Below, in pieces: positions 47,391 to 58,100 of a stretch of DNA of 64,000 nt. Position 1 is the stretch's first letter, and each line of letters opens with the position of its first letter. Source of the DNA: Meandrina meandrites (Eukaryota; Cnidaria; Anthozoa; Scleractinia; Meandrinidae). Under the pieces are notes generated by a model that was not told where the DNA came from, did not search any database, and saw only the letters and a program-made list of their open reading frames with translations. The stretch covers positions 124,001-188,000 of the forward strand of contig OY855906.1 in assembly GCA_963693305.1 (NCBI GenBank). The letters run 5' to 3'. Both the position numbers and the translations under genes were made by a program.

Positions 47391-48852
47391 ATGCACAGAA
47401 GCTATGTCTAGGTTACAGTCTTGAACTCTCACCATGCTTTTCCCTAGTTACAGTGAAACGAACTCAACCGGAGCCACCCAAATCACAAGAAAATCTCAGA
47501 ACAAAAGAATTGGAGTTCGTCCATCATAAGTTAAATTTGCCCGTTACTATGATTGGTCCGCTGATGAAGGAAGTCCAAAGCAATGAATACTGGTTCGATT
47601 GTTAAATCAAAATAAACGTAACGCTCTAAAATACGCAGAACTTAGTCATTTGGCGTGTTGTTTCGCAGAAAGCAACAAAGAAAGATTTAACATACGTGCA
47701 GAGACCTGACCTGACCTTAAACTTTTTGTTTAGCGACGTTCTCGTTGCCGTTACCCCCGTGGTTTGGAAAAGCTCCCTATTGGATTGCGCGCGCAATTGG
47801 CGGACCGCTTGTACTTCGAGCCTTCGTTCCTCAATGCGCAAGGAAGGATATGGATTTCAAGACCCAAATGCGATAAAAGTAGAAGAACAATAATTTGGTC
47901 CACCCTTGTTGTATGCAATGAATATGTTCCTGTCTATTATGACACGAACATATACTAATAGGGAAGTAAAACCAACTGTTGCTCATACAGACAATCATGT
48001 GAAGAATATAACTTCATTCAGTCGCACTCGCATAGGGCCTTTTGATTTTTACCAGAAGTCAAGAAAATCAACGGGCAATATATGCAAGCTTACACTGTGC
48101 TCGCCGTTCATAATCCAACCGCACTTTGTTTGTGCTAGATGACTCCATAACGGCTTTGTTCTAGATATTTCTAAACTATTTTTCATTTATTGCTGGCCGC
48201 TTACATCATCACCAATTTTCCTAATTTCATGCACGAGGTGGTGTTCCAGAAAAAGTCAACAGCAATGAACTACTACTGTGGAGCACGATTTTCTTTAAGT
48301 GCTTTATTAATATTCTCTCATATCGTATATATTAAATTTCTCTGTAAAAATATCTCTTATTAATCAATATATTATTTGAAAACTATCAGCAGTTGAGTCA
48401 GCTACGCGTTACTGAATTATTACGTACATTTTTTGTGACACAAAGGTATATTTATACACGCTTGGAAGAGTACATCACGCAAGTAAAATTACAAACTTCA
48501 ATTAAACAGAGCGGCATCTAATGACTTGTGAAACCAAAACTAATAACAAGTCCAGTGCCGTTCGAATTCGTTGGTTACCTTTTACAAGGCACAACAAACG
48601 CACATCAATTTCGACAGTGAAACAACTTAACCTGGAACCTAGTCTAACCTTGTCACTGCTCACCACGGGGAACAAACGTTACTTCATTCATTGAAATTTC
48701 TGGGGAGGGGGAGGGGGAGGTGGCGATGACGAGGGGCTACCAAATTTTTCTTTTACTTTAAATTTTCCTAGGCCATGCCTCAAAAGAGTCAGTGAGGCCA
48801 AATTATATTTAGGGGGTGGCTGGACACCTAATACACTACCAGCAAGCCTAAA
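47391..48852. other. Intergenic, nothing recognised
   Basis: No convincing gene; small frames at 47626-48142 have no motif. A G-rich tract (GGGGAGGGGGAGGGGGAGG) at about 48701. Confidence 0.45.
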
Positions 48853-49025
48853 ACCACCAAGCTCGGTGACCATCTAGCTTGGTAACCACCCAGCTTTGTA
48901 ACCACCTAGCCTGGAAACTATTTTCGTAACCACCTTAGCTTGGTAACCACCCAGCTTGGTAACCACCTAGCCTGGTAACCACCCAGCTTGGTAACCACCT
49001 AGCCTTGTAACCACCTAGCACGTGG
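48853..49025. repeat. Minisatellite, TAACCACCTAGCTTGG unit
   Basis: About ten imperfect copies of a 15-16-bp unit alternating TAACCACCCAGCTTGG and TAACCACCTAGCCTGG. Confidence 0.9.
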
Positions 49026-49718
49026 GAAGACATTCCTTGGGCCACCACTTCAAAGGAAATACAGTAGTTTCATCAAAATATTTCAACTGTTATTTAAAAG
49101 TATTTAACATATATACGTGGCAGAGTAAACATGAATAAACATAGCACGTGATATAATGCTCAGGATTATGAATAACCAACAGCCACCTTGTGCAATTGTA
49201 CTGTACTATAGCCATTAGTCTTCCACCCTTTTCCCAAAACTTTTCCCTCTCCCATTTTCTCCATTGTGCAAAACATCAGAATAATAATTATTGAATTTCC
49301 GCATGAAGGAGAGGCAAATCATGCAATCAAAATCAGCAAGGGTTCAAAAACATCAATACAAAAATCAATAAATTATGTGAATGAATTCTCTGAATAAAAA
49401 TAATATGTTAAAAATTATTTTCATTTTCCACTCTTCTCCTCACTACTTGATCACTCGGAATTTCATGCCTGAGGAACAGGAAGAAATGAAAAACACAATT
49501 ACAAAACAAAAGTTGACTGCAGCTGAATTTAATGGCAGGCATTATATTTCTGTCCAGAGTGAACAGCCGTAGCAAGGACCAGTAATGGAACCCGGTGATA
49601 ATGAAAATCTTGCAAGGAAATAACCAATATATTGACAAAATAAAGAGATGAGCAAACTAATAAACAAAGTTTATTTTAAGGGTGGTCAATATTCAATAGC
49701 CTAAGAGTTGGTATATTT
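49026..49718. other. Intergenic, nothing recognised
   Basis: AT-rich; no gene or repeat identified. Confidence 0.5.
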
Positions 49719-49834
49719 AACAATTATTCCAAGAGCGCACATTGGATATGAGATGGTAGATAGCCAACGAGGCGCATAGTGCCGAGTTGGCTATAACGAT
49801 CTCATAACGAACAAGCATGAATGGAATAATTGTT
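49719..49834. mobile_element. Palindromic MITE, second copy of 4507 family
   Basis: Same ends (AACAATTATTCC and complement) and the same inner TATGAGATGGTAGATAGCCA block as 4507-4621. The similarity continues past the right end (GCCCAAAAGAATTGCA...), so both copies share flanking repeat sequence to about 49960. Confidence 0.75.
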
Positions 49835-49959
49835 TTGTTAAAATTGCCCAAAAGAATTGCAGTATTTGAGCTCCCAGCTGTTTTCGTTGTCACATATTGG
49901 CTACAGTATTTGACTGTTAACCAATCAAACTCAGGAATTACAATATACCATTGCTAGTT

Positions 49960-52900
49960 TTTAATAAAAAATGATAACCTGCCATTGAAATTTGCTTTCT
50001 TTTTTATTGCCAGTATTCAATAATATTAGAAAGCTATCAAAAACATTAAAACACTGGTCTTTATTACAATACATATCAGAAAGTAAATTGCAATAAGCCA
50101 AAACCAGTGGACAATCTTTGGGTATTTGTTTGGAAAATGATAAAAAATCTTCAGCTCATCTTCATAACCTGTCCAAGTATTCCATTTAAGATAAATAGTT
50201 GAGTACCACGATAATGGTGATGATGATGATGATGATGGTGATGACGATGACGACAACAATGATGATGACAATGATGGTGGTGGTCAAGGGTTAAAAGAAG
50301 TTAAATATAAGTTAGATACTATTACCACAACTATAGTTAAAAGAAAGTTACAAGAAGCAAACAAGTTTAATCTCAAAATTAAATCTTTATTGTTACAGCA
50401 ATAATAATTATTATCCATAATCACCACTTTATGATTTAAGTACACACTAAATAGAAAAATGAACAGAATTCCAACACAAAGATAATATCACTAGTTAGTA
50501 AACTACACATGACCAAACATTAAGAGGTTTCACTCCGTATAAATCGACAAACCATAAAACTGGTTCACTTGAGGGAGTGAGAGAGAGATGTCTTTAAACA
50601 TTACTTAACTTCAACCATTTTCACATGTACATCTAGATGTGACTGAACATTATTATTCGCTAGAATCTTTACCCTTAATGTTGTATTAATACTACTAATG
50701 TCATCTAACACTTATTTCACAGCACTCAAATACTATTTATCGTTTTACTCTGGTTATGTAGAAATGAACATGAGCTACAACCAAAGTAATATATGATGTA
50801 CACTGGACACATATGACCCTTTCAGCAACACCTTTTGATACTCTACACACAGAAAATTCTTTTGACATGTAGTTTTCTAAACAAGAGATCATGGGAAAAT
50901 TTTCATATGTCATGCTATAAAGCTGATGGCCACTTGAGCAAGAAAAAAAAGCTGTAAGGTGCACCATGTTACAGTTTATTAAAAGGAATATTTTGAAAAA
51001 ATCAGCAAAACGAAGAAGTAATCAAATGAAAAAACATACTCCGAATAAAATATTCGTAAAAGAACTATGAAAAAATGAATCTTGTGCAACTGGTGAATAC
51101 AAAAATAAAGGTATATTCAGGCTATTTAACCATGGGTATGGTTCTGCTATAAACAATGCATGGCTTGTCACCGAACATTTGAAGTTTGGCATACCCTTGT
51201 GTGAATGTTCAGGGCAAAATACACTACACAGCTGGAATTGCTGATAATAAATCAGTACCGATGAAAGTTCAAACAAGGAGGTTCTTTGTCTAGGGTTAAA
51301 ATTTTGTCTGTACTCATTGAAAACATCTTGAAAGGTCAACAAAACAATACCAGCTTTGTTGCACAAACTTCAGATGGCTACTAAGATCATTTTTCATAAC
51401 ATGCTCATGCTTAGATGCGACTGATGGTACTTTAAACTATCAAACCAAGAACAGTTCACAGTTGCACAAACCAAAATAATTACTTATTACTAAACAGCCA
51501 TTTGGTTTGCAACTAATCTTGAAATCAAACCTCTGACATTTAGAATATGAAACTTGGGTAAGACTGAAATGGCAGGCAGTTTACATTAAAAGAAACCACC
51601 CATTTGCAAGGTCGACAAATGAAGTTGACTATTGAAAACGACTTTTTTGAAGTAAAGCTAAGTTATTATACATGGATCCCTGAGATGACAATTTGTGATT
51701 GCCTGCATTTCTGCATCAAAACAACTAGTTTCCAGAGACCATTAGTCCACTGCATTAATCGTATTATGACAGAGTATAATTATGCTGTTTCGAAGGAAAT
51801 TTACTTCTTTTATATTGGATCATGCTGTTATTGGTTTTGGCACCACCTCCAAAATGATTCAACTTTATTCTGTTTGGTATATTTTAGTCAGAAAAATTTT
51901 TCTTTATCCATGTCTTTTACATCCTTGCATTTAAATGTTGAAATTTGCTGTCAGTATTTTATGGAAAGATTACTCTTGCATGTGTATTGCTGAAAGGGCA
52001 ACTAAACAGAACACATACCAACAAAAAACACGTAAAATAGATTTCAATATATATTACAGTATTATTAAATCTGATTGTTGATAATTCCTCTTCAAACATA
52101 CAGAAATATATTAAGATCATTTGTTACAAAACTCATATTTTAGGAATAGGAACTAAAATTAATGGTTAGTCCACAGTTGTGAGTGGGCTTGTAAAAGACA
52201 AAAGAAAGCAGTTTCTTCAGGCTTTACATTTAGCCTGGCAATTAGTCAGTCTTCTTCATAATTAGTGTTACCCATTGTCAGTCTAGTAAGAAAGAGAAGT
52301 TATATGTTAGTATAAATTACATTAAGTTTTAACAGGCTTCTTAGCTGCAGAGCTGTGACAGAAAGTGCTTTTATTAATACATTTTCTTTTGGTTAGCTCT
52401 TGAGCAGCACTCTACAGTTTAGTTTGCAAGCTTCAATTTAATGGCAGCAAGCAAAATCTTTGTCCATACAGTAGTTGCAAATGTTGCATTGTTGCGAGGG
52501 TTAAATCTTGCTGCTATTGTTATAACCACCTGGTTTGCCCCTTATGCAGTTCATTAATTAGGATATTTTGCAAGGTTTTGTTAGTACCAATGAATTGGCA
52601 AGGAACATTTATTTTTAATTGTAGACATTAGTGACTTGATAGTGAGGGAGCAAGCAAGCGTCTTCTGGACTACGAGATAACTTCTATGATATATTTGTAC
52701 AACGCTATACAGATGTCACAGCTACAAAAGACTTGCTGTCAGATTGAGTGGCTGTCAAAGAAGCATTTTTTTAACTACCTTTCCATTGTTTTATTCATAA
52801 TACTACCAATCAGATCCAAATTAACGATCGAGAAACAAACTACTTCTACACTGTAGTTCCTCTCTCAAGTTTGGCCTTCACTAAGCCTGTGAATGCAGAG

Positions 52901-53476
52901 TGACTGTTGTTTCACACTGACCAAAATACTGTCTGCGACAACAAGCTGAGAAACCATTCCATGACATCAAATGCTATTGCAAAGGCTGATCAAAAGCCAT
53001 GTTAGAAGCCTGACAAAATCACAAGAGCTGTTCACTGTAATTAGCATTGTAATTGTGCTGCACAAACAAAGCAGTGCAGTTATTTCGTCCATGCACAAGA
53101 CATCCAAAATGAAACTGTCAACATACATTGTGTACCTTCACAGTAAAAAGTAAGAAATAAAATGCAGGGTCTCTCCAAACCAAAAATTTTCATTGCATTA
53201 TGCAACAAATGTTTAGGTTGCAGGTCATACAAATTAACTTAATTGTTACAATCTTAGAAAGGATCGTTAAATTGGCTCATGTTGAATGTTGGAAAACGAC
53301 CATCAACCACAGTGGAACAGTTTCTACTTTCAATTGCTTTGTACATGTATCATAAAGTTATATTGCACTTATCCCAAGAAAGTTAAGTACATTGTAGCTG
53401 ACCTGATCCTTTGAAACACTTCCATGTAATAGTGGCAAGATGATTACTATTACAATGTTCTCACAACTTGGCTTGA
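49960..53476. other. Long AT-rich stretch, possible Quaking 3' UTR
   Basis: Contains a (GAT)n-like microsatellite at 50210-50285. No coding gene recognised; frames at 51022-51366 and 51604-51993 show no motif. It is unusually poor in recognisable transposons compared with the rest of the window. Since Quaking genes often have very long 3' UTRs, this may be one on the minus strand (a TTTATT, i.e. AATAAA on -, lies near 50385). This is speculation. Confidence 0.3.
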
Positions 53477-53478
53477 TA

Positions 53479-53966
53479 CAGGTGAAGCTCTTGTAAGCGG
53501 ACACCCTTGGGATGCCTAACTGGAGCTGGCCGCTTACGCGAATGGTTCTCGTAGGCGGCCAATAGAGGTGTAGGAGATAGATGGCCACTTACGGGAGCTT
53601 TCCCAGCTAACAATAAATACCATATTGTAACTGGACATGGATGACGCAAAACAAACACTGAAATACGGTAGTGTAAATACTGTAAAATCATTATGACGAA
53701 TGGCGATATGAAGTTGATTGATAACAGCAAGATCTACAGAGGTTGTTAATAGGATTTTCTTTGGGTGTCCACTTACGGGAGGTTAAAAACAAAGAAAAAG
53801 TCTAAGTCATAATCTCTGAAAGTGTCCGTGGCCGCTTACGGGAATGTCCACTTATGAGAATGTAAAAATACAGAGTTTGTATTGGAGTTAAAATGGGGTT
53901 TCAAATAAGGCAGTCGTAAGTAGAGCTGTCCCCTTACGAGAGTGTCTGTTAAGAGAGCTTCAACTG
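53479..53966. mobile_element. Pogo/Tigger-like MITE 1
   Basis: Ends CAGGTGAAGCTCT and, complemented from the right, CAGTTGAAGCTCT, each flanked by TA (53477-53478, 53967-53968). Internal repeats of GGCCGCTTACGGGA / CCACTTACGGGAG type. TA targets and CAGTTGAA-type ends point to Tc1/mariner-pogo. No transposase. Confidence 0.75.
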
Positions 53967-53976
53967 TATATTAATG

Positions 53977-54438
53977 CAGTGGAACCTCCATTTAATGAAG
54001 TGTCAAGGGGCTGGGGAAATTTGTTTGTTATATCAAGGGCTTATTATATCAAAACGACTTTGCAGAAAACAACCAAAACATTTGTTATATCAAGGTATAG
54101 TTAATAATTCTTTTTAACTGTGATAATGTTACACTACCCAGCATTTCAGGTTCTGAACGGTTACTGAAAATAACATTTCTGTTTCATGTCTAATATCCAT
54201 ATAGATATGACATAATGTTCTTATGTCTTTGAAGCTGCTCTCTTGTTACAGGATTAAATTACTTTGGGCTTCTGGATTGCGTTCGTTATAACAAGGATTT
54301 TGTTATAATAACCTCGAGGTTCATTATATTGAGGTTCTGTTCCAAACATTTTACTGTAATTTTGGCTGGGATGAAGATCATCATTCGTTATGACAAGGAC
54401 TTCATTATATTGAGATTCGTTAAATCAAGGTTCCACTG
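53977..54438. mobile_element. Pogo/Tigger-like MITE 2
   Basis: Ends CAGTGGAACCTCCATTTAAT and, complemented from the right, CAGTGGAACCTTGATTTAAC; right flank TA, left flank TG (decayed TA). Subterminal repeats of TTATATCAAGG / CATTATATTGAG. Sits only 10 bp from MITE 1. Confidence 0.8.
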
Positions 54439-55064
54439 TACACATTTCATGCAGAGCTTAAAATAGCACACTTTCCAAATCCAGTTTGAAGATTCATGAA
54501 AACATTCAGTTTCTTTTCAACAACAAATTGCCAGTATTCCCTTGATGTTTATGTAGCTTTTTAAATTGAAACCCAAAATGTTGCAAACTTTTTAACATGC
54601 TCTCCACACTCTCCACCAATTTTTCACATGATGACATGAGCTACACACACAAAATGCGTCAATGAGTAGCTTTTTTTGGATATGTTGGGTGAAATGTGAT
54701 TAGTTAATAAAAAAAACTGTTGTGGAAATCACTGCCCCAGCTTGGTTTTGCAGACAGTCCTTTTTCAGTGGGTGAAACAAAGGGCTGGATTGCTTTTGCA
54801 GGCTACCTTTTGTTTTTCTCCACAAAGATATAGCTGGAGATGTGAGCAGTCAACCCTGTCTGGGGCATTAATTCAAAAATAATTTCTTTCATCTGCTGAA
54901 TTGAGGCAGGCATATTCCCTTCAGGAGGAGGAGAACAATGGCTGATAATTGAGCCCAAAAACTTGGTCACTAAAATTATGTTCAAGATACAAACATTCCA
55001 CATTACCTACAAGCACATTCAAGGTTCCACTTGAAACATTTGCACAAGCAGATAACTGGCTTAT

Positions 55065-55112
55065 GCTGCCCTACATGCCAGTGGGCACAATGGGCAGTAA
55101 GTGAGTGAGTGG
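55065..55112 (+). mobile_element. 48-bp LINE 3' stub with 12-bp target duplication
   Basis: The stub runs GCTGCCCTACATGCC...GGGCAGTAAGTGAGTGAG, the same 3' end as the LINE at 26830-28375 (GCTGCCCTATGTGCC...GGGCAGTAAGTAAGTAAG). TAACTGGCTTAT flanks it exactly (55053-55064 and 55113-55124). An extreme 5' truncation. Confidence 0.85.
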
Positions 55113-55140
55113 TAACTGGCTTATAGCTTTGTTTCTTACC

Positions 55141-55184
55141 TTATCTCTGGTATGGGTGTTCTCTGATAGGTCTCCGCGGTTTAA
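55141..55184 (-). CDS. QKI: QKI last coding exon, nuclear tail
   Basis: 44 nt: the split codon gives V, then [13 protein letters not shown] and TAA. It matches the R-R-x-x-x-R-x-H-P-Y-Q-R element of QKI-5 that directs nuclear import. Acceptor GTGCAG. Right after the stop, TAAG/GTAAGA looks like a donor, so the 3' UTR may be spliced again. Confidence 0.88.
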
Positions 55185-58100
55185 CTGCACCTGAACAGCA
55201 AGCAAAATGAAGTGAATGCCTTAAGCTGTGTTCATATTTAAGCCGAAACATGTTTAGAATAAATATGTTTCAACGAAACATGTTTCACATAAACATGCTT
55301 GTTATTACATTGTTCACATTAGGTGTCAGTTTCAAACACGTTTCACGCCTGGTGTGTAATTTATGCGGTTTTACGGTTTTTGCATAAATCTTGTACACTT
55401 TAACCGAAAAATATAGCTCGAAATTGCAATAAAGTTTCCATGAAATCGTTGTCTTTCTACGTATTTTGTAGCCCTTCGATGGAGCAGGGCTTTCAAGCGT
55501 TTAGCAGGGAGACAATATTGTCAGTATCTATGCTACCTTCGGTAAAAGAACAATTTTTTGTGAAGTTTGTTTTTGCATTGCAATGCTGTGCTCTTGTATC
55601 CGCTGTCGTAAGCATTCATTGCTATGTTCTACCAAATATTCTGCTTTCTACCCATTGCCGATAATTCCTGTTGTATTGATCCATTAGCCCATATTTTAAA
55701 TAAACATTTGGTCCCATAGAAGCTCAGAGGGCCCTATTTTGAAGCTTTTGGGCACTCGCCTCCTCACCGCATGTCCGCCATTTTTAACACGTTTAGTCTG
55801 ACCATGATCGAAACTACCTCACCAGGTAGTTTCAATCATGATCGGAATAATCATGTTTCAATCATGATTCGCGCAATGCACTGCCTGGTGTGAACACGTT
55901 TTATAGTGAAACATGTTTCATTCGTGATCAAAGTAATCATGTTTCGGCCTAGTGTGAACACAGCTTTAGTTTAACCCTCTACCTGCTTGATTGTGTCAGG
56001 GTGCAGTGGATTGTTTATGACAAAAAGAACTTAGTAAATTTCCACTTAGAAAATTTTGAAAGTGAAACTGCACCACATGAAAATACTGCTCAATATATTT
56101 AATGGCCAAACTTCTTGAGTTGATCCCAAGACTTATTAAAAAAAGTTATGGCCACCATGTGCGGATAATTATGATATACCGCACTATTGCTCAATGTTAT
56201 TTTGTTTAAATGGTCACAATTGTGGATTTAAAACACGATTTAAGTTTCAGCTTGGTGGGGGGGGGGGGGTACTGGCTCAAAATATTGCCACTCTTTGCAA
56301 AAACCATTGACAGGCTTTAAAAAAGGTCTTCTTAAATACTTGTAGGCTAAATCATTTATTATTCTGGTAATGGTTTGGATGCCATAATGTATTTTCAACA
56401 GATTTACCAACAATGGATGGTTCTAGTCCATAGTCAAAAATAGCTCCTGGTCTTGTTGTGTATGGTGCAAATTCTAGTCCTGCAAGTCCAGCTGGGTATG
56501 CACTGGGAACTGTTAAAAACAGAATCATTATCAGTTTTTAATTAATGTTTTAAAAAAGGTTCTGGATATCTAAAGTAATTAGAGAAAGAGATTTGGAGTT
56601 GCAAAAGACAATTTAAAAATGTTGTCACAAACTGTATGCATGAGATGTGCAATCCCCTATGCTTTGCTAATGCCAAGTATGTGCCAACAATACATGTATC
56701 TGTTATGGTGTCTGATCAAATATTAATTAAAATCAGATCAGCTCTGTTTGTACACATACCTGGAGGTCGAGCTGCAAATGGATATCCAGCTAATGCAGGT
56801 GCAAGGGGCATTCCGAGTAGTCCATTGTGTAGAAGAGTAGCATTGCCTATATAAATAAATAAAGGACTTTTAGCACTCCTTAGTTTTAAACACAGCTGAT
56901 AAATAAGAGAGCCTTTTAAACCAGCAGAGGAATTCTGATGAATGTCAGCCACTTTCTAATTTACTTTCATGGAAAAGGATGTTGTCCCATGTTCGTTTAA
57001 TTTTATTTTAAGATATATTTAATTAATTTATTTGATGAGAAGTGTTTTTTTTTATGGTGGCTCGTAATCATTTTCATTATATGGCCGTGTCTCACAAGGA
57101 CTGGGAACTACCAAATTCGTGAATTTCATTGGCTAAAATGGATATTGACCGATATTGGTCTAGATTTTCCCATCTAGACTGGCATCTAGACCAGTTTACC
57201 CTGGGTGCCAGAGGGTTTTTTTTTTGTTTTGTTTTGCGGCGACAGTGAGCGGCGAAGCCCGCGATCGTGAACGAGCGAAAAAAAAACCCTCTGGTCACGG
57301 CCGGTATGAACCTCACTTCCATGCTAATTGGAGACAAGACAGTTTGCCAAACCGGTTTTATGTGGGATCTGTTTGTTTTCGTAATTTGACATGTCTGCGC
57401 GCGGCATAGTATAATGGGGGTGACAGGCCTACACGACTCCTATGTGTGTGACATTTGTACATTTGCCGTATATGATATATTATATTAAATTCGGTCTTTC
57501 GACCCTTTCGCTTCTCACTTATTTCTGAAGGGAACTACATGTGATAATATTTGGAGGCAGTATAAGTTGAATAGAGCCGTAAGATTGTGGCCTTGCAAAC
57601 TGTCTAGAGGTCATAGGTCTGCACGGTTTCCTGTTTGTAGAGTTTGACACCTCTAGTTCTGTAATTTGCCACGTTTCGCTCGTGCGGTTTCTTTTGGCTC
57701 ATTTCTATATGCAAGATATGCTTTAAGACGAGGTCTGAAATATTCCGTGAAAATGATTGCTCGCATTTAACATTTGCAACGTATTGACCTTATCACTGAT
57801 GACATCTGTATCTCGGAACCAGTTGAAATATCAAAGATTTCCCTCATCCAGTCGGTAGGACCGCAAAATACATCTTCTCTCGTGATGAAGTGAAGCAGGG
57901 CTTGTTCTTAAACAGGTTTCACTTCAAGAATTTCGGAAAAAAAAAGTATCTAACGCGTACTACACTGCATCCCGAAGGCTCTCTCGAATTCGTTGCTCAC
58001 TTCCACCGCCATTTTATTTGTTTACAGTTTCTTCAAGCCAAAAGACCGGTTTTTATCGCTCCTGGGGTGCTTACAGTGTTTCAACCAATGAGAATAAGTG

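Noticed and set aside
51022..51993. 114- and 129-codon ORFs
   Set aside because: No motif, AT-rich Phe/Ser/Leu composition typical of chance frames; more likely untranslated or intergenic.
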